Shown here piece by piece: positions 9,623 to 19,755 of a DNA stretch of 50,843 nucleotides. The stretch comes from Yaniella sp. (GTDB lineage: Bacteria > Actinomycetota > Actinomycetes > Actinomycetales > Micrococcaceae), in the NCBI RefSeq assembly GCF_030453185.1, contig NZ_JAKDKW010000011.1:1-50843 (forward strand), given 5' to 3'. The position numbers and the translations under genes are program-made. Within the stretch, counting starts at the first letter, position 1; each line of letters begins with the position of its first letter. The notes beneath the pieces were generated by a model. The model worked only from the letters and a program-made list of their open reading frames with translations, was not told the DNA's origin and did no database searches.

Positions 9623-10456
9623 GTGGCTGTGAGCGATACAAACATGTTTTTACCCGGTGACCATCCTGGATTTGACCTCGCCCGGCAGGCCGCTGAGGTC
9701 CTTGCCGACCGATTCGGAGTTACACGACATGACATCGGTGTCGTACTGGGCTCCGGTTGGGCCCACACGATCGATGCCTTAGGTGAAATCAACGGGGAGA
9801 TGTCATTTGATGATATTCCGGGGCTGGCTGGCGATTCAGTTGCCGGCCATGTCCAAAAAGTGACGTCCGTTCGACTCCCCAATGGGCACAATGTCTTGGT
9901 CTTCGGGTCGCGTACACACTATTACGCCAACCGTGATGCACAAGCTGTCGCCCACGTTGTTCGAACGATTGCCGCTACAGGTGCTGCCACCGTGGTATTG
10001 ACCAATGGTTGCGGAGGTTTGGACGCACAGGTCGCACCAGGCACCCCGGTACTGATTTCCGACCACATCAATCTCACCGGCACCACACCTCTGGTAGGGC
10101 CGGAATTTGTTGACATGACCGACGCGTATGCGTCACGACTGCGAGTGGTCGCTAAAGAGGTGGACCCCAGCCTGACCGAAGGCGTATATGTCCAATTTTC
10201 CGGCCCTCAGTATGAGACACCCGCCGAGGTTCAAATGGCAGCCAAACTCGGAGGCGACCTGGTGGGGATGTCAACGGCCCTGGACACCATCGCAGCCCGT
10301 CATGTCGGCCTCGAAGTGCTGGGAGTGTCCCTAGTAACCAATGCTGGCGCGGGCGTCACCGAAGCTCCTCTCTCCCATGAGGATGTGATTGCCGCTGGCG
10401 AATCCGCGGCACCTCGCGTCTCGCGATTATTAGCCGACATCATTCGGGCTATTTAG
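9623..10456 (+). CDS. Purine nucleoside phosphorylase
   Basis: A trimeric-type (PNP/MTAP family) purine nucleoside phosphorylase of about 277 residues. It splits purine (deoxy)nucleosides with phosphate into base and (deoxy)ribose-1-phosphate. Visible are the phosphate loop VLGSGWAH, the stretch GRTHYY-like SRTHYYANRDAQ, the base/ribose site GPQYETPAEVQMA, and GMSTALDTIAARH. GTG at 9623 is chosen because AGGG (9609-9612) lies ten bases upstream; GTG 9629 and ATG 9644 are alternatives, and the open frame extends back to TTG 9590. It is the first gene of a salvage operon, one base from the phosphohexomutase gene. Confidence 0.9.
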   Translation: MAVSDTNMFLPGDHPGFDLARQAAEVLADRFGVTRHDIGVVLGSGWAHTIDALGEINGEMSFDDIPGLAGDSVAGHVQKVTSVRLPNGHNVLVFGSRTHYYANRDAQAVAHVVRTIAATGAATVVLTNGCGGLDAQVAPGTPVLISDHINLTGTTPLVGPEFVDMTDAYASRLRVVAKEVDPSLTEGVYVQFSGPQYETPAEVQMAAKLGGDLVGMSTALDTIAARHVGLEVLGVSLVTNAGAGVTEAPLSHEDVIAAGESAAPRVSRLLADIIRAI

Positions 10457-10457
10457 C

Positions 10458-12158
10458 ATGGATGAACTGTTCACCGCTGCTCAGACATGGATGGATCTTG
10501 ACCCGGAGCACGCAGAGATTCTGGCCAATGAAATTTCGGCTGCCCGCCGCGAGGAAGATTGGGCAATCGCCGCATTAACTGCTCGGTTCGCCGGATATCT
10601 CACCTTTGGCACGGCAGGACTCCGTGCGCCCTTGGGCCCCGGAACCACTCGTATGAATAAGGTGGTTGTCCAACGTGCAGCCGCAGGCATTGCGGATTTT
10701 GCGCGCGAACGCACGGACGAACCGGTCGTAGTGATTGGTTACGATGCACGGCACAGGTCCAAAGATTTTGCTATCGACTCCGCTGCTGTCTTCACTGCTG
10801 CAGGGTGTCGAGTTAAACTCATGCCAACCACAACCCCCACTCCTGTGTTGGCGTTTGCCCTCAAATACCTGGCCGCAGACGTCGGAATCATGGTCACGGC
10901 CTCTCACAATCCTCCCAGCGATAATGGCTATAAGGTCTACCTCGGGCCACGTCTGTTGGGTGCCGACGATCCCACCGGTGCCTACGCTCAAATTACTTCA
11001 CCAACCGATCAGCTCATCGCTGCCAATATTCATGCTTGGAATATCACGACCGAGCAACCGAGGCTAGCGTCGTCCGGATGGGAACTCATCTCTCAGGACA
11101 TCAGCAATGACTACGTCGAAGCTGTCAGTCAGTTCCTTGGCAGTGTGTCGTCACCTGTTGCTCGAAGTGCCCTCAATATCGTCTATACGCCGCTGCACGG
11201 TGTGGGTGCGGGTGTCTTTTGTCAGCTGATGGATGCAACCGGTTTCAACACGGTGTCGGTGGTGGACCAGCAAGTTGATCCAGACCCAGCATTTCCCACC
11301 GTAGCGTTTCCCAACCCTGAAGAACCCGGTGCCTTATACCTGGCCATCTCGACGGCGGGTTCCCTACCCGAAACCGATCTCATTATCGCTCATGATCCTG
11401 ATGCTGACCGACTGGCCGTTGCGGTGCCGGTAGCCGGTGAGTGGCGGCGGCTATCGGGCGATCATGTGGGTTTACTCGTGGGCGCCCGGCTCATGCCTTA
11501 CCTTGCGGCCAATAACTTGGCAATCTCCAATTCAGTTGTTTCAGCTCCACAACTCGCCCGGTTAGCGGCCCATCACGGTGTGCCCCACGAAACAACGCCC
11601 ACCGGCTTCAAATGGATTTGCCGCGTACCAAACCTCGGTTTTGGGTATGAAGAGGCCCTCGGTTACGCGGTGGCACCACACGTGGTCAATGATAAAGACG
11701 GGCTCAGCGCTGCCGTCGTCATAGCTGATTTGGCCGCAGAGTTAAAAGCTGAAGGCAGCAATCTTGTGGAATATTTGCAAGAGCTCACAGGCCTGGTCGG
11801 TGCCACCATTACCGATCAGATATCAGTTCAGGTGCCGTCGCCTTCTGTTGGTTCTCTACTCGTTGATGACCTTCGAACTAACCCACCCCTCAAACTTGCG
11901 CAACAAAGCCCGGTAATTGCCGTGGACTACGCCAACGCGCAGGTGGAACTAGCACAACGATATGGTCCTATGAATATGGTGGAGTTTTCTACCGAGGGAC
12001 TTGTCACAGCCAGATTGATGATTCGCCCCTCCGGCACGGAACCAAAAGTGAAATGTTATGTATCAGTGTCAGCTACACCGGATACACCGTTTGAAACCGT
12101 ACAAGCAGCCATGGTTGATTTACGTGAAGACGCTGCCAACCTTGTCAATGTCGAATAA
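10458..12158 (+). CDS. Phosphoglucomutase/phosphomannomutase family protein, probable phosphopentomutase role
   Basis: A 566-residue alpha-D-phosphohexomutase. All four signatures are present: catalytic serine loop VTASHNPPSDNGYKVY, metal loop HDPDADRLAVAV, sugar loop near GFGYEEALGY, and phosphate loop RPSGTEPKVKCY. The long form resembles PgcA/PmmB-type enzymes. It lies between purine nucleoside phosphorylase and deoxyribose-phosphate aldolase, so I infer that it converts (deoxy)ribose-1-phosphate to the 5-phosphate, linking the two steps, since no separate DeoB is present here. Glucose or mannose phosphate mutase activity remains possible. It starts one base after the previous stop, suggesting coupling. 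Confidence 0.88.
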   Translation: MDELFTAAQTWMDLDPEHAEILANEISAARREEDWAIAALTARFAGYLTFGTAGLRAPLGPGTTRMNKVVVQRAAAGIADFARERTDEPVVVIGYDARHRSKDFAIDSAAVFTAAGCRVKLMPTTTPTPVLAFALKYLAADVGIMVTASHNPPSDNGYKVYLGPRLLGADDPTGAYAQITSPTDQLIAANIHAWNITTEQPRLASSGWELISQDISNDYVEAVSQFLGSVSSPVARSALNIVYTPLHGVGAGVFCQLMDATGFNTVSVVDQQVDPDPAFPTVAFPNPEEPGALYLAISTAGSLPETDLIIAHDPDADRLAVAVPVAGEWRRLSGDHVGLLVGARLMPYLAANNLAISNSVVSAPQLARLAAHHGVPHETTPTGFKWICRVPNLGFGYEEALGYAVAPHVVNDKDGLSAAVVIADLAAELKAEGSNLVEYLQELTGLVGATITDQISVQVPSPSVGSLLVDDLRTNPPLKLAQQSPVIAVDYANAQVELAQRYGPMNMVEFSTEGLVTARLMIRPSGTEPKVKCYVSVSATPDTPFETVQAAMVDLREDAANLVNVE

Positions 12159-12167
12159 GGAGACACT

Positions 12168-12863
12168 GTGCCCAATACTGCACCGTTAAATCCAGCTGAG
12201 GTAGATGCATTAGCACCCCATCAACTGGCCGCAAGAATTGATCACACCCTGTTGTCACCAACCACAACGGCTTCAGAAATTGACAAGCTTTGCGACCAAG
12301 CCGCGCAGTTTCGTACCGCTTCGGTGTGCATCCAGCCGATTTGGGTAACTCGCGCAGCTGCTCGCTTGGCCCACACCGAGGTGAAAGTCTGCACCGTAAT
12401 CGGATTCCCAACCGGTGCCCAAACACCACAGACTAAAGCGGCTGAAGCAACCGAAGCTATCAGCAATGGTGCACATGAAATTGATATGGTCATCGACCAG
12501 GCAGCAGCGCTATCGGCTGACACCACACGGCTGCTCAATGATATTTCAGCGGTGGTTTCAGTAGCCGAAGGCCATGACGTCGTTGTCAAAGTCATCTTAG
12601 AAACCGCTGCGCTGACAGAACAGGCCAAAGTGCTGGCCTGTAAAGCAGCTGTTGAGGCGGGCGCGGACTATGTGAAAACTTCCACTGGATTTGGTCCCGG
12701 CGGCGCCACCGTCGAAGATGTTGCACTGCTCCGGCAAACCGTGGGCGATGAACTCGGAGTCAAGGCTTCTGGCGGCATCCGCACCCGTGAGGATGCACTC
12801 ATCATGTTGAAAGCTGGTGCAACCCGTCTAGGTGCCAGCTCAACTTACGCTATTCTTAGTTAA
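12168..12863 (+). CDS. deoC: Deoxyribose-phosphate aldolase
   Basis: A 231-residue class I aldolase that cleaves 2-deoxyribose-5-phosphate into glyceraldehyde-3-phosphate and acetaldehyde, the last step of deoxynucleoside salvage. Conserved blocks are RIDHTLLSPTTT, VCTVIGFPTGAQ, EIDMVIDQ, VVKVILETAALT (lysine), the Schiff-base lysine in ADYVKTSTGFGPGGAT, and VKASGGIRT. The GTG start at 12168 is fixed by AAGGAG at 12157-12162, which overlaps the stop of the preceding mutase gene. Regulation of the operon is not evident; no DeoR-type regulator gene is nearby. Confidence 0.93.
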   Translation: MPNTAPLNPAEVDALAPHQLAARIDHTLLSPTTTASEIDKLCDQAAQFRTASVCIQPIWVTRAAARLAHTEVKVCTVIGFPTGAQTPQTKAAEATEAISNGAHEIDMVIDQAAALSADTTRLLNDISAVVSVAEGHDVVVKVILETAALTEQAKVLACKAAVEAGADYVKTSTGFGPGGATVEDVALLRQTVGDELGVKASGGIRTREDALIMLKAGATRLGASSTYAILS

Positions 12864-12934
12864 CAACACATCCTTGCACCGTTCGCCGGGCTATCCTGGC
12901 TACGAGAACTTTTTGAAAGAACAGAGGTGTCCTC

Positions 12935-13207
12935 TTGATACGTGACGGTAAACCGGTAGATTACTCCGGTCAGGGCAATACCGCCGGTAACTTAATCGCA
13001 GCCTCCATCACAGCGGTGCTGTTTATTGGTGGGCTCTACATGTTCAATACACTTGCGTTTGAAAACGTCTGGATCCCAATGCTGGGCGTCATCGGGCTGT
13101 GCTCACTGGCCTATTTCATTCCAAAACAGCTCATCGGCAAATCGAACACCGTCGATAGTGATTTTGTGACTGATCGAGCGCACGAAACCCATTCTCCAAA
13201 CCTGTAA
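12935..13207 (+). CDS. Small membrane protein of unknown function
   Basis: A 90-residue protein with a polar N-terminus (about 20 residues), two hydrophobic segments (about 25-45 and 52-68) and a polar C-terminal tail. I do not recognise a family. It starts with TTG at 12935, preceded by AGAGGTG, and is followed by a strong terminator at 13242. It lies 71 bases after deoC and could be the last gene of that operon or have its own promoter. The conserved position of a two-helix protein suggests a real gene, but nothing supports a function. Confidence 0.65.
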   Translation: MIRDGKPVDYSGQGNTAGNLIAASITAVLFIGGLYMFNTLAFENVWIPMLGVIGLCSLAYFIPKQLIGKSNTVDSDFVTDRAHETHSPNL

Positions 13208-13241
13208 ACGATTCGTCGTCACATTTTTTAGAACGACATAG

Positions 13242-13285
13242 AACAGCACCCGGGGTCTGTTGCCCCGGGTGCTGTTGTGTTGTTT
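13242..13285 (+). terminator. Terminator of the salvage operon
   Basis: A perfect 14-bp stem has arms at 13242-13255 (AACAGCACCCGGGG) and 13263-13276, with a 7-base loop, followed by the T-rich GTGTTGTTT. It separates the small membrane protein from the acyltransferase pair. Confidence 0.88.
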
Positions 13286-13292
13286 GCAGACT

Positions 13293-14351
13293 GTGAAAAC
13301 ACCCCAACGAAATATCGGCATAGACGCACTACGGCTGTTCTCAATTGCCATGGTGGTACTGGGCCACTCCGGATCATTTGAATGTTCCACGCTACTGTCG
13401 ATCTGGCGGATGCCCTTGTTCTTCATCTTGTCCGGTTTCTTTTTTGTCCCTTATGGAAGATCACTACGGTTTGAACTGAGTCGGCGCTGGGAAACGCTCG
13501 TCATTCCTTATCTTGCGTGGTCGGTAGTCATTTCACTCGTAGTCATCATCGTGAAATGGTCAGAGCCGACCGATATGTTGCACCATCTGTTTACGGGATG
13601 GCGCGGCGGAACCGGCCGTTCTATTTTTTGGATGTCGGCGTGGTTTTTACTGAGCTTGGCCATATCGGCCGTCATGCTGCGGTATCTGGAACGTTTCCCG
13701 CGCTGGATAGCTTGGGTTGTCGGGGCCGCTAGTATCTTGACCTCAAGACTCTTCGTGTATTTAGACCGTGCCGATATTCTGGACGGAAACCCCTTTGTTG
13801 ACGTGCCGCTGCGTCTCGGCATTAGCCTACCAATCATCTTCTACCTGCTTATTGGCCAAGAGATTCGAACACGAGTCATGCCCGCGATCGAAGAGCTCTC
13901 CGTGGTCCGAGTCTCGTCCATTGGCATCGTGCTCATCGTTGGGCCGCTGGCACTCGCCAAGCATTTCTCAGTCCCTGCCCACTACATGCATGCCGGCTTA
14001 TTCGGTTGGCCTATTGTCACTCCGATGATTGCCATCACCGTGACGATTGGGTTCATCATGATCTTTGCTACCGGTGTCAATCGAGTGATCCATGCTTCGG
14101 AGTTTTTGAACAGGCTCATTGGTCGACTGGTCCGAACCGGCTCAACCGTGGTGATGTTCCATGGCTTGGTCTTGTTATTCGTGCACCACCTCGGACTGAA
14201 TTCCAGTTCCCTAAGTGATTTATTAGTAAGGTTTGGAATAACGTTGACGACGGCGTTTGCTGTTGGTCTTCTCATCAATATGTCACCGGCAGCACGGGTA
14301 TTATCAGGCGTTCCGAGAGAACGCCCGCTGCGGGTGACGATAGCCGCCTAA
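13293..14351 (+). CDS. Acyltransferase 3 family membrane protein (first of tandem pair)
   Basis: A polytopic membrane acyltransferase of about 352 residues, family acyltransferase 3, whose members O-acylate cell-wall polymers, glycans or lipids. The N-terminal NIGIDALRLFSIAMVVLGH contains the conserved histidine, and WRMPLFFILSGFFF is the usual second motif; about ten hydrophobic segments follow. GTG at 13293 is chosen because the longer frame (TTG 13260) would begin inside the upstream terminator. It is closely similar to the next gene, indicating tandem duplication. Substrate unknown; a surface polysaccharide is the likeliest target by family. Confidence 0.8.
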   Translation: MKTPQRNIGIDALRLFSIAMVVLGHSGSFECSTLLSIWRMPLFFILSGFFFVPYGRSLRFELSRRWETLVIPYLAWSVVISLVVIIVKWSEPTDMLHHLFTGWRGGTGRSIFWMSAWFLLSLAISAVMLRYLERFPRWIAWVVGAASILTSRLFVYLDRADILDGNPFVDVPLRLGISLPIIFYLLIGQEIRTRVMPAIEELSVVRVSSIGIVLIVGPLALAKHFSVPAHYMHAGLFGWPIVTPMIAITVTIGFIMIFATGVNRVIHASEFLNRLIGRLVRTGSTVVMFHGLVLLFVHHLGLNSSSLSDLLVRFGITLTTAFAVGLLINMSPAARVLSGVPRERPLRVTIAA

Positions 14352-14367
14352 CCGCCGAAACGAGTCT

Positions 14368-15438
14368 ATGTCCCCCGCTCGAGTACCTCGCAATATTGGA
14401 ATCGACCTGCTGAGGGTTTTCTCTATTGTCATGGTTGTGGTTGGGCATGCCGGTTCGTTTCCCAACGATCAACTGCTGACCGTGTGGCGGATGCCCTTAT
14501 TCTTTATGCTCGCCGGATTTTTCTTTACCCCGGGACGCAGCCTCACGGTCGAATTCTCTAAACGCTGGAATACCTTGATCATCCCGTACTTGGCTTGGTC
14601 ACTGATCATCTCTGTGTGGATTATCGTGACATTATGGGGCCAGCATGAGGTGATTTTCGACCATCTGGAGTCTGGTTGGCTCGGAGGCTCCGACCAATCT
14701 ATCTACTGGATGGCAGCGTGGTTCATCACTACGCTAGCTGGAGCAACGATTCTACGCCGCTTCCTCGAACGCTTTGGCAGCCTTATCCCGTGGCTGGTTG
14801 CCATCGCCGGGATCGTTGTTTCATATATCCTCACAGAAATGGTCAGCAACGGCACAGTGGATACCCACCCTCTGGTCGATACTCCATTGCGTTTGGGCTT
14901 GGCCTGGCCCGTCATGTTCTATTTATTAGTGGGCGAATTACTGCGCAAACTTCTGATGCCGTTGGTCAAAAAATTTTCTTCTCACGTGTTAGCACTCATC
15001 GGTCTCGTCCTAGTGGGCGTAGCGCTATATGCCACCGTTCCATTCAACATTAGTGCTCACTTCATTCAGGCTGGTGGATTCGGAACTCCCGTTCTGACGC
15101 CGCTGATCGCCATCATGGTCACGGTAGGATTCATTCTTGTCTTTGCCACCTGGGTCAATGACATGCTCCAGAAGTTCCGCTCACCTCAAGCTGGGGTCTC
15201 ACGTCTGGTACGTACGGGAACCCCCGTGGTGTTTCTCCACGGTTTGGTGCTGGTGTGGATGTACCAGCACGGTTTTGGCGAAGATTCCCTCGAGCATTTC
15301 CTGTGGCGCTTGAGTACGGCTGTCGTGGTGTCGTTTCTTATGGCGCTCCTGATCAACAGCACGCCTACCGCGCGATTACTGTCCGGCGCTCCACAAGAGC
15401 CGAACATTTTACGAAAACGCGATGACAACCCATCTTAG
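14368..15438 (+). CDS. Acyltransferase 3 family membrane protein (second of tandem pair)
   Basis: A 356-residue paralogue of the preceding gene, 16 bases downstream and probably co-transcribed. It repeats the same motifs in the same order: NIGIDLLRVFSIVMVVVGH, WRMPLFFMLAGFFF, IIPYLAWS, and a C-terminal block ending in LINSTPTARLLSGAP. About ten membrane segments are expected. The stop overlaps the convergent mfd stop by four bases (TTAG, 15435-15438). Family function is transfer of acyl groups across or at the membrane; the acceptor is unknown. The two copies are clearly diverged, so they may act on different acceptors. Confidence 0.82.
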   Translation: MSPARVPRNIGIDLLRVFSIVMVVVGHAGSFPNDQLLTVWRMPLFFMLAGFFFTPGRSLTVEFSKRWNTLIIPYLAWSLIISVWIIVTLWGQHEVIFDHLESGWLGGSDQSIYWMAAWFITTLAGATILRRFLERFGSLIPWLVAIAGIVVSYILTEMVSNGTVDTHPLVDTPLRLGLAWPVMFYLLVGELLRKLLMPLVKKFSSHVLALIGLVLVGVALYATVPFNISAHFIQAGGFGTPVLTPLIAIMVTVGFILVFATWVNDMLQKFRSPQAGVSRLVRTGTPVVFLHGLVLVWMYQHGFGEDSLEHFLWRLSTAVVVSFLMALLINSTPTARLLSGAPQEPNILRKRDDNPS

Positions 15439-18400
15439 TTCTCACCAAAAACGTGAGCGATGAAGTCCCCAGCCCACTGGAGTAGGTCTGCGTCCACGAG
15501 GTCTTTTCCGGTCACTGATTTCGTTTTCGGGCGCGGCACCATAAGAGCTTTCATGGGGGCCCGATGCGTAGCGCCCGGGTACATCCGCTTCAGCCGCATG
15601 GCACGCGAATCCGGCAGTGATTCCATGGGACCAAACTTGATGTTCTTGCCCATGAGCATGACCTCGTAGATGCCATATTCGCGAGCAGTATTGCGGAAGT
15701 TTGCCACGGCCACGAGGTTCTCTGCTGGTTCTGGAAGCTTTCCGTATCGATCTTGGAGCTCTTCCACGACTGCAGCAACAGCTTCAGCGTCAGCAGCTTG
15801 GGCAAGGTTCCGATACGCCTCGAGGCGTAGTCGCTCACCCGGGATGTAGTCATGCGGCAGGTGCGCGTTAACCGGTAGCTCCACTTTGACTTCTTCCGGC
15901 GAGGTGTCTTCCTCACCTTTGAAGTCAGCCACGGCTTCACCGACCATGCGCAGATACAAGTCGAAGCCTACCCCGGCGATGTGGCCGGACTGTTCGCCAC
16001 CGAGCAGGTTCCCTGCACCGCGGATCTCAAGGTCTTTCTGGGCTAATTGCAGTCCGGAGCCGAGCTCGTTGTGGGTCGCCACTGCTTTGAGTCGTTCCAT
16101 TGCGACCTCGTTGAGCGGCTTACCTGAGTCATATAGGAAATACGCATAGGCGCGGTCTCGGCCACGCCCCACACGTCCACGCAGCTGGTGTAGCTGCGAC
16201 AGACCGTAGCGGTGTGCGTCCTCGATGATCAGCGTATTGGCATTGGCAATGTCCAAACCGGTTTCAATGATCGTGGTTGAAACCAGCACATCGTATTCTT
16301 TTTCCCAGAAATCGACCATGATCTCTTCGAGCGTGGATTCGCCCATCCGCCCGTGGGCGACGGCAACGCGTGCTTCTGGCATGAGCTCCTGGATACGTGC
16401 GGCGACTTTGTTAATCGTGTTTACACGATTGTGGACGTAGAAAACCTGACCCTCTCGCATGAGTTCACGCCGAATGGCAGCGGTGATCTGCTTGTCGGTA
16501 TATGGACCAACGTAGGTCAAGACCGGATGGCGTTGTTCTGGCGGGGTCGCTAAGGTTGAGGTTTCTCGGATGCCAGTCATCGACATTTCCAAGGTTCGTG
16601 GAATTGGCGTGGCCGTCATGGCCAGCACGTCCACATTTGTACGCATCTTTTTGAGTTTTTCTTTATGCTCTACACCGAAGCGCTGTTCTTCATCCACAAT
16701 GACAAGCCCGAGGTCTTTGAACTGGACTTCATCGGAGAGGAGTCGGTGTGTGCCAATCACCATGTCGACGGTTCCTTCAGCCAGCCCATTGACTGTCTCA
16801 CGCGACTCTTTGGTCTTCTGGAAACGTGATAGAGCACGGATCGTCATGGGGAACCCGGCAAAACGTTCGGTAAACGTTTCTGCGTGCTGGCGAGCCAACA
16901 GTGTTGTTGGGACCAGGAGGGCAACCTGTTTGCCATCTTGAATAGCTTTGAATGCAGCGCGCACGGCGACTTCGGTTTTACCGAAGCCCACGTCTCCTGC
17001 CACCAGACGGTCCATGGGAACTTCAGCTTCCATGTCCTGTTTAACTTCTTCAACAGTGGTTAGCTGGTCCGGCGTTTCCATATGTGGGAAGGCTTCTTCC
17101 AGTTCGGCCTGCCATGGTGTGTCCGGCGGGTAGGCATGCCCCGATGTCGCCATTCGCGCCGAGTATAACTGGATGAGTTCTTTCGCGATCTCGCGGGTAG
17201 CGCGACGTGCCTTTGATTTAGTCTGTGCCCAGTCTGATCCGCCCATTTTCGACAGGCTCGGGACATCGCCACCCACGTACTGGGATACCTGGTCCAGCTG
17301 GTCGGTCGGAACAAACAGCCGGTCTCCGGCGCCCCCGCGTTTCGACGGCGCGAATTCTAATACCAAATATTCTCGGTAACCTTCTTCTCCGGCGGTAGAC
17401 CGCGCGCCGGCGACTTTGCGACGCTGTAGTTCAATGAACTTGGCAATTCCGTGTTGACTATGGACCACGAAATCGCCTTCTTCAAGGGCTAACGGGTCCA
17501 CAGCGTTCCGCCGTTTACGGGCCAACGATCGGCGCTCGCCCCGCTGCGTTCCTGCAGCTTGTCGTCCAAAGAGGTCATATTCGGTGACCACGGCCAAGCG
17601 CTGCTGAGCCCAAGCGAATCCTGAACCCAACGAGGCCGCAGTCACCTGGATCTGGGCTGGCTGCACATCGTCTATCGACTCGACCACCGTGGCGGTGTGA
17701 CCTTGTTCCAAGAAAAGTTCAGCCAGACGACGTGCCGGGCCGGGGCCGTGGGTGGCAACAACTATGGACCACCGGTCCTTTATCCGGTTCCCAACGTGTT
17801 CCATCAGTGCTGTCATGTCACCAGCAAATTGTGCGGGTGACGCAAAACCACTACGGAGCGCTGTGGCGTCTATGGTCTCGTCGTGATCGAAAGCCGTAAA
17901 TTGCCACCAACCCTGATCATGTTCTAGCGCAACCGTACGGGTATCGCCGAGTGTGGCGAAGCCTCCGGCTTCCTGTTGGTTTTCAACAGGCGCAGCAAGC
18001 CCTTCCCCGGCTGCGGCCCATGCGGCTTCTAAGAATTCTTCGTTGGTGCTCAACAGGTCGTCCACCCGATGCCGGACTTTTTCAGGTTCCACCATGACGG
18101 TGAGAGAGCCTTCCGGTAGCACTTCCAAGAAGGATTCCATGTCGGTGACCAATGGTGCCAGGGACTCCATGCCCTCAACGGCTACACCGTTAGACATGGG
18201 CTCCAGCATTTCTAAAACATTCGGCATCGATGCTTGGAGGTCCCGTGCACGTTGCTGGACTTCATCGGTCAGCAGTAGCTCACGGCACGGCGATGCATAC
18301 ATCTTGGTCGGTGTCTCGGATCCATCCTCGGAGGTATCCACTAACGAACGCTGGTCAGCGATGGAGAAATAGCGAATATCCTCGACTTCATCACCAAAAA

Positions 18401-19040
18401 ATTCGACCCGGTATGGGTGATCGTCGGTGGGAGGAAAAACATCAATGATGCCGCCGCGAACGGCGAATTCACCACGCCGGGAGACCATATCAACTCGGGA
18501 ATACGCAGCGCTGGCCAGATCCTCGACGACTTGTTCGAAGTTATAAAATTCTCCGGCTTGCAGCAGGACCGGTTCGAGGTCTCCTAGACCTTTGACAATC
18601 GGTTGGACGATGGACCGCACCGGAGCGGTGACAATCTTGAGCGGTTTTTGCCCGTCTCGCCCAGGGTGCGCCAGCTTCCGAAGGATCGCCATGCGTGCAC
18701 CGACGGTGTCGCTTCGTGGTGAAAGTCGTTCGTGTGGCAACGTTTCCCAAGACGGGAAGTGCCCAACGACCTCGGCATCCATCCAGGAGTCCAGACCGCG
18801 CGCCAGATCTTCTGCTTCACGAGCTGTTGCGGTCACTAATAGCACAACCGGAGTGGAAAACTCGGAGTCATCCAGCGCTTTCGCTAGCAGTGCGGTGACA
18901 GCTTCTCTTGCGCCGTCAGGTAGCGTAAGGGAAAGGTCCGAGGTGCGCTCGGTTCGGGTAATTGAGGTCCGCATTGCCGCTACGGCGGTATCGGTTTCAA
19001 GGTGGTTTAATAACCCTGATAACACAGCGTTTTCAGACAA
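15435..19040 (-). CDS. mfd: Transcription-repair coupling factor
   Basis: A 1201-residue Mfd, which removes RNA polymerase stalled at DNA lesions and recruits the UvrABC excision nuclease. In order: UvrB-homology N-terminal region, RNA-polymerase-interacting domain near residue 520 ([18 protein letters not shown]), RecG-like helicase core with Walker [12 protein letters not shown] near 683 and DEEQ box [10 protein letters not shown] near 783, then motif [15 protein letters not shown] and [17 protein letters not shown], and the C-terminal TRCF domain. Length is normal. The start is TTG at 19040, preceded by a GGGAAG-like site. It converges with the acyltransferase pair and is divergent from the DUF2505 gene. 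Confidence 0.95.
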   Translation of the reverse strand: MSENAVLSGLLNHLETDTAVAAMRTSITRTERTSDLSLTLPDGAREAVTALLAKALDDSEFSTPVVLLVTATAREAEDLARGLDSWMDAEVVGHFPSWETLPHERLSPRSDTVGARMAILRKLAHPGRDGQKPLKIVTAPVRSIVQPIVKGLGDLEPVLLQAGEFYNFEQVVEDLASAAYSRVDMVSRRGEFAVRGGIIDVFPPTDDHPYRVEFFGDEVEDIRYFSIADQRSLVDTSEDGSETPTKMYASPCRELLLTDEVQQRARDLQASMPNVLEMLEPMSNGVAVEGMESLAPLVTDMESFLEVLPEGSLTVMVEPEKVRHRVDDLLSTNEEFLEAAWAAAGEGLAAPVENQQEAGGFATLGDTRTVALEHDQGWWQFTAFDHDETIDATALRSGFASPAQFAGDMTALMEHVGNRIKDRWSIVVATHGPGPARRLAELFLEQGHTATVVESIDDVQPAQIQVTAASLGSGFAWAQQRLAVVTEYDLFGRQAAGTQRGERRSLARKRRNAVDPLALEEGDFVVHSQHGIAKFIELQRRKVAGARSTAGEEGYREYLVLEFAPSKRGGAGDRLFVPTDQLDQVSQYVGGDVPSLSKMGGSDWAQTKSKARRATREIAKELIQLYSARMATSGHAYPPDTPWQAELEEAFPHMETPDQLTTVEEVKQDMEAEVPMDRLVAGDVGFGKTEVAVRAAFKAIQDGKQVALLVPTTLLARQHAETFTERFAGFPMTIRALSRFQKTKESRETVNGLAEGTVDMVIGTHRLLSDEVQFKDLGLVIVDEEQRFGVEHKEKLKKMRTNVDVLAMTATPIPRTLEMSMTGIRETSTLATPPEQRHPVLTYVGPYTDKQITAAIRRELMREGQVFYVHNRVNTINKVAARIQELMPEARVAVAHGRMGESTLEEIMVDFWEKEYDVLVSTTIIETGLDIANANTLIIEDAHRYGLSQLHQLRGRVGRGRDRAYAYFLYDSGKPLNEVAMERLKAVATHNELGSGLQLAQKDLEIRGAGNLLGGEQSGHIAGVGFDLYLRMVGEAVADFKGEEDTSPEEVKVELPVNAHLPHDYIPGERLRLEAYRNLAQAADAEAVAAVVEELQDRYGKLPEPAENLVAVANFRNTAREYGIYEVMLMGKNIKFGPMESLPDSRAMRLKRMYPGATHRAPMKALMVPRPKTKSVTGKDLVDADLLQWAGDFIAHVFGEN

Positions 19041-19165
19041 ATCTAACTTCCCACTATCCTGGTAATGTTCACATCCGGCGCACGTACAAGCATAACTGTT
19101 TTTACAGCGTCACCGTCTACACTCGCTTAAATATCAACTGCTAGCGAGCATTAGAGAGGAAGCAC

Positions 19166-19690
19166 ATGGCTTTTAAGGAAACTACTACCATCCCGTACAC
19201 CCCCAAGCAGGTGTTCAGCGGACTCACAAATCGCGATTTTCACGTATACGCAGCCGATGCATTCCGCGCCGATCTTGATGAATTCTCTGTGATGCCACAC
19301 GAGCCAACATCTGACGACACCGTGTCGGTAAATATCCAGCGCACGGTCAACGGCGAGGACTTCGCCAACAAGCTACCCTCTGCTGTACAGCGTTTTGCAA
19401 AAGGTCGCGTAGCGATTGAACAAACTGAAGCTTGGTCTGCGGCAGCTGACGACGGCGCTCGTGATGCGAATGCGACGATTAAAGTCCCAATGGCGAAAGC
19501 TACAGCAACTGCCACAATCAAGCTGTACCCAACCGAAGATGGTTCTGGAACGGTCGTAGAAACCGAAGGCAGTGTAAAATCAACGATCCCCTTGATGGGT
19601 TCAAAGATTGCTCAGTTGGCCGAACCGCAGGTTGGGAAGTTTCTCAATGGTTTGACCAAGAAGCTCGAAGCTTGGCTAAAGGAACACTGA
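19166..19690 (+). CDS. DUF2505 family protein
   Basis: A 174-residue protein resembling DUF2505, an actinobacterial family with a START/SRPBCC-like fold that may bind a hydrophobic ligand; this is family knowledge, not visible directly. The N-terminus MAFKETTTIPYTPKQVFSGLTN resembles the opening strand and helix of such folds. No membrane segment or signal is seen. The ATG at 19166 follows a good GAGAGGAAG site. It stands alone, with divergent mfd upstream and a terminator downstream. Function unknown. Confidence 0.75.
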   Translation: MAFKETTTIPYTPKQVFSGLTNRDFHVYAADAFRADLDEFSVMPHEPTSDDTVSVNIQRTVNGEDFANKLPSAVQRFAKGRVAIEQTEAWSAAADDGARDANATIKVPMAKATATATIKLYPTEDGSGTVVETEGSVKSTIPLMGSKIAQLAEPQVGKFLNGLTKKLEAWLKEH

Positions 19691-19710
19691 GTCCATTGTC
19701 TGATGCAGTG

Positions 19711-19755
19711 ATCGGCGGGGTGCAGACTTATGGCTGTCCCCGCCGATTTTTTCTT
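19711..19755 (+). terminator. Terminator after DUF2505 gene
   Basis: ATCGGCGGGG (19711-19720) pairs with CCCCGCCGAT (19738-19747) around a 17-base loop and is followed by TTTTTCTTC. It lies between convergent genes. Confidence 0.85.

Noticed and set aside
13260-13292. TTG start extending the first acyltransferase upstream
   Set aside because: It falls in the loop and right arm of a perfect terminator stem, and the added residues are unlike the family; GTG 13293 is preferred.
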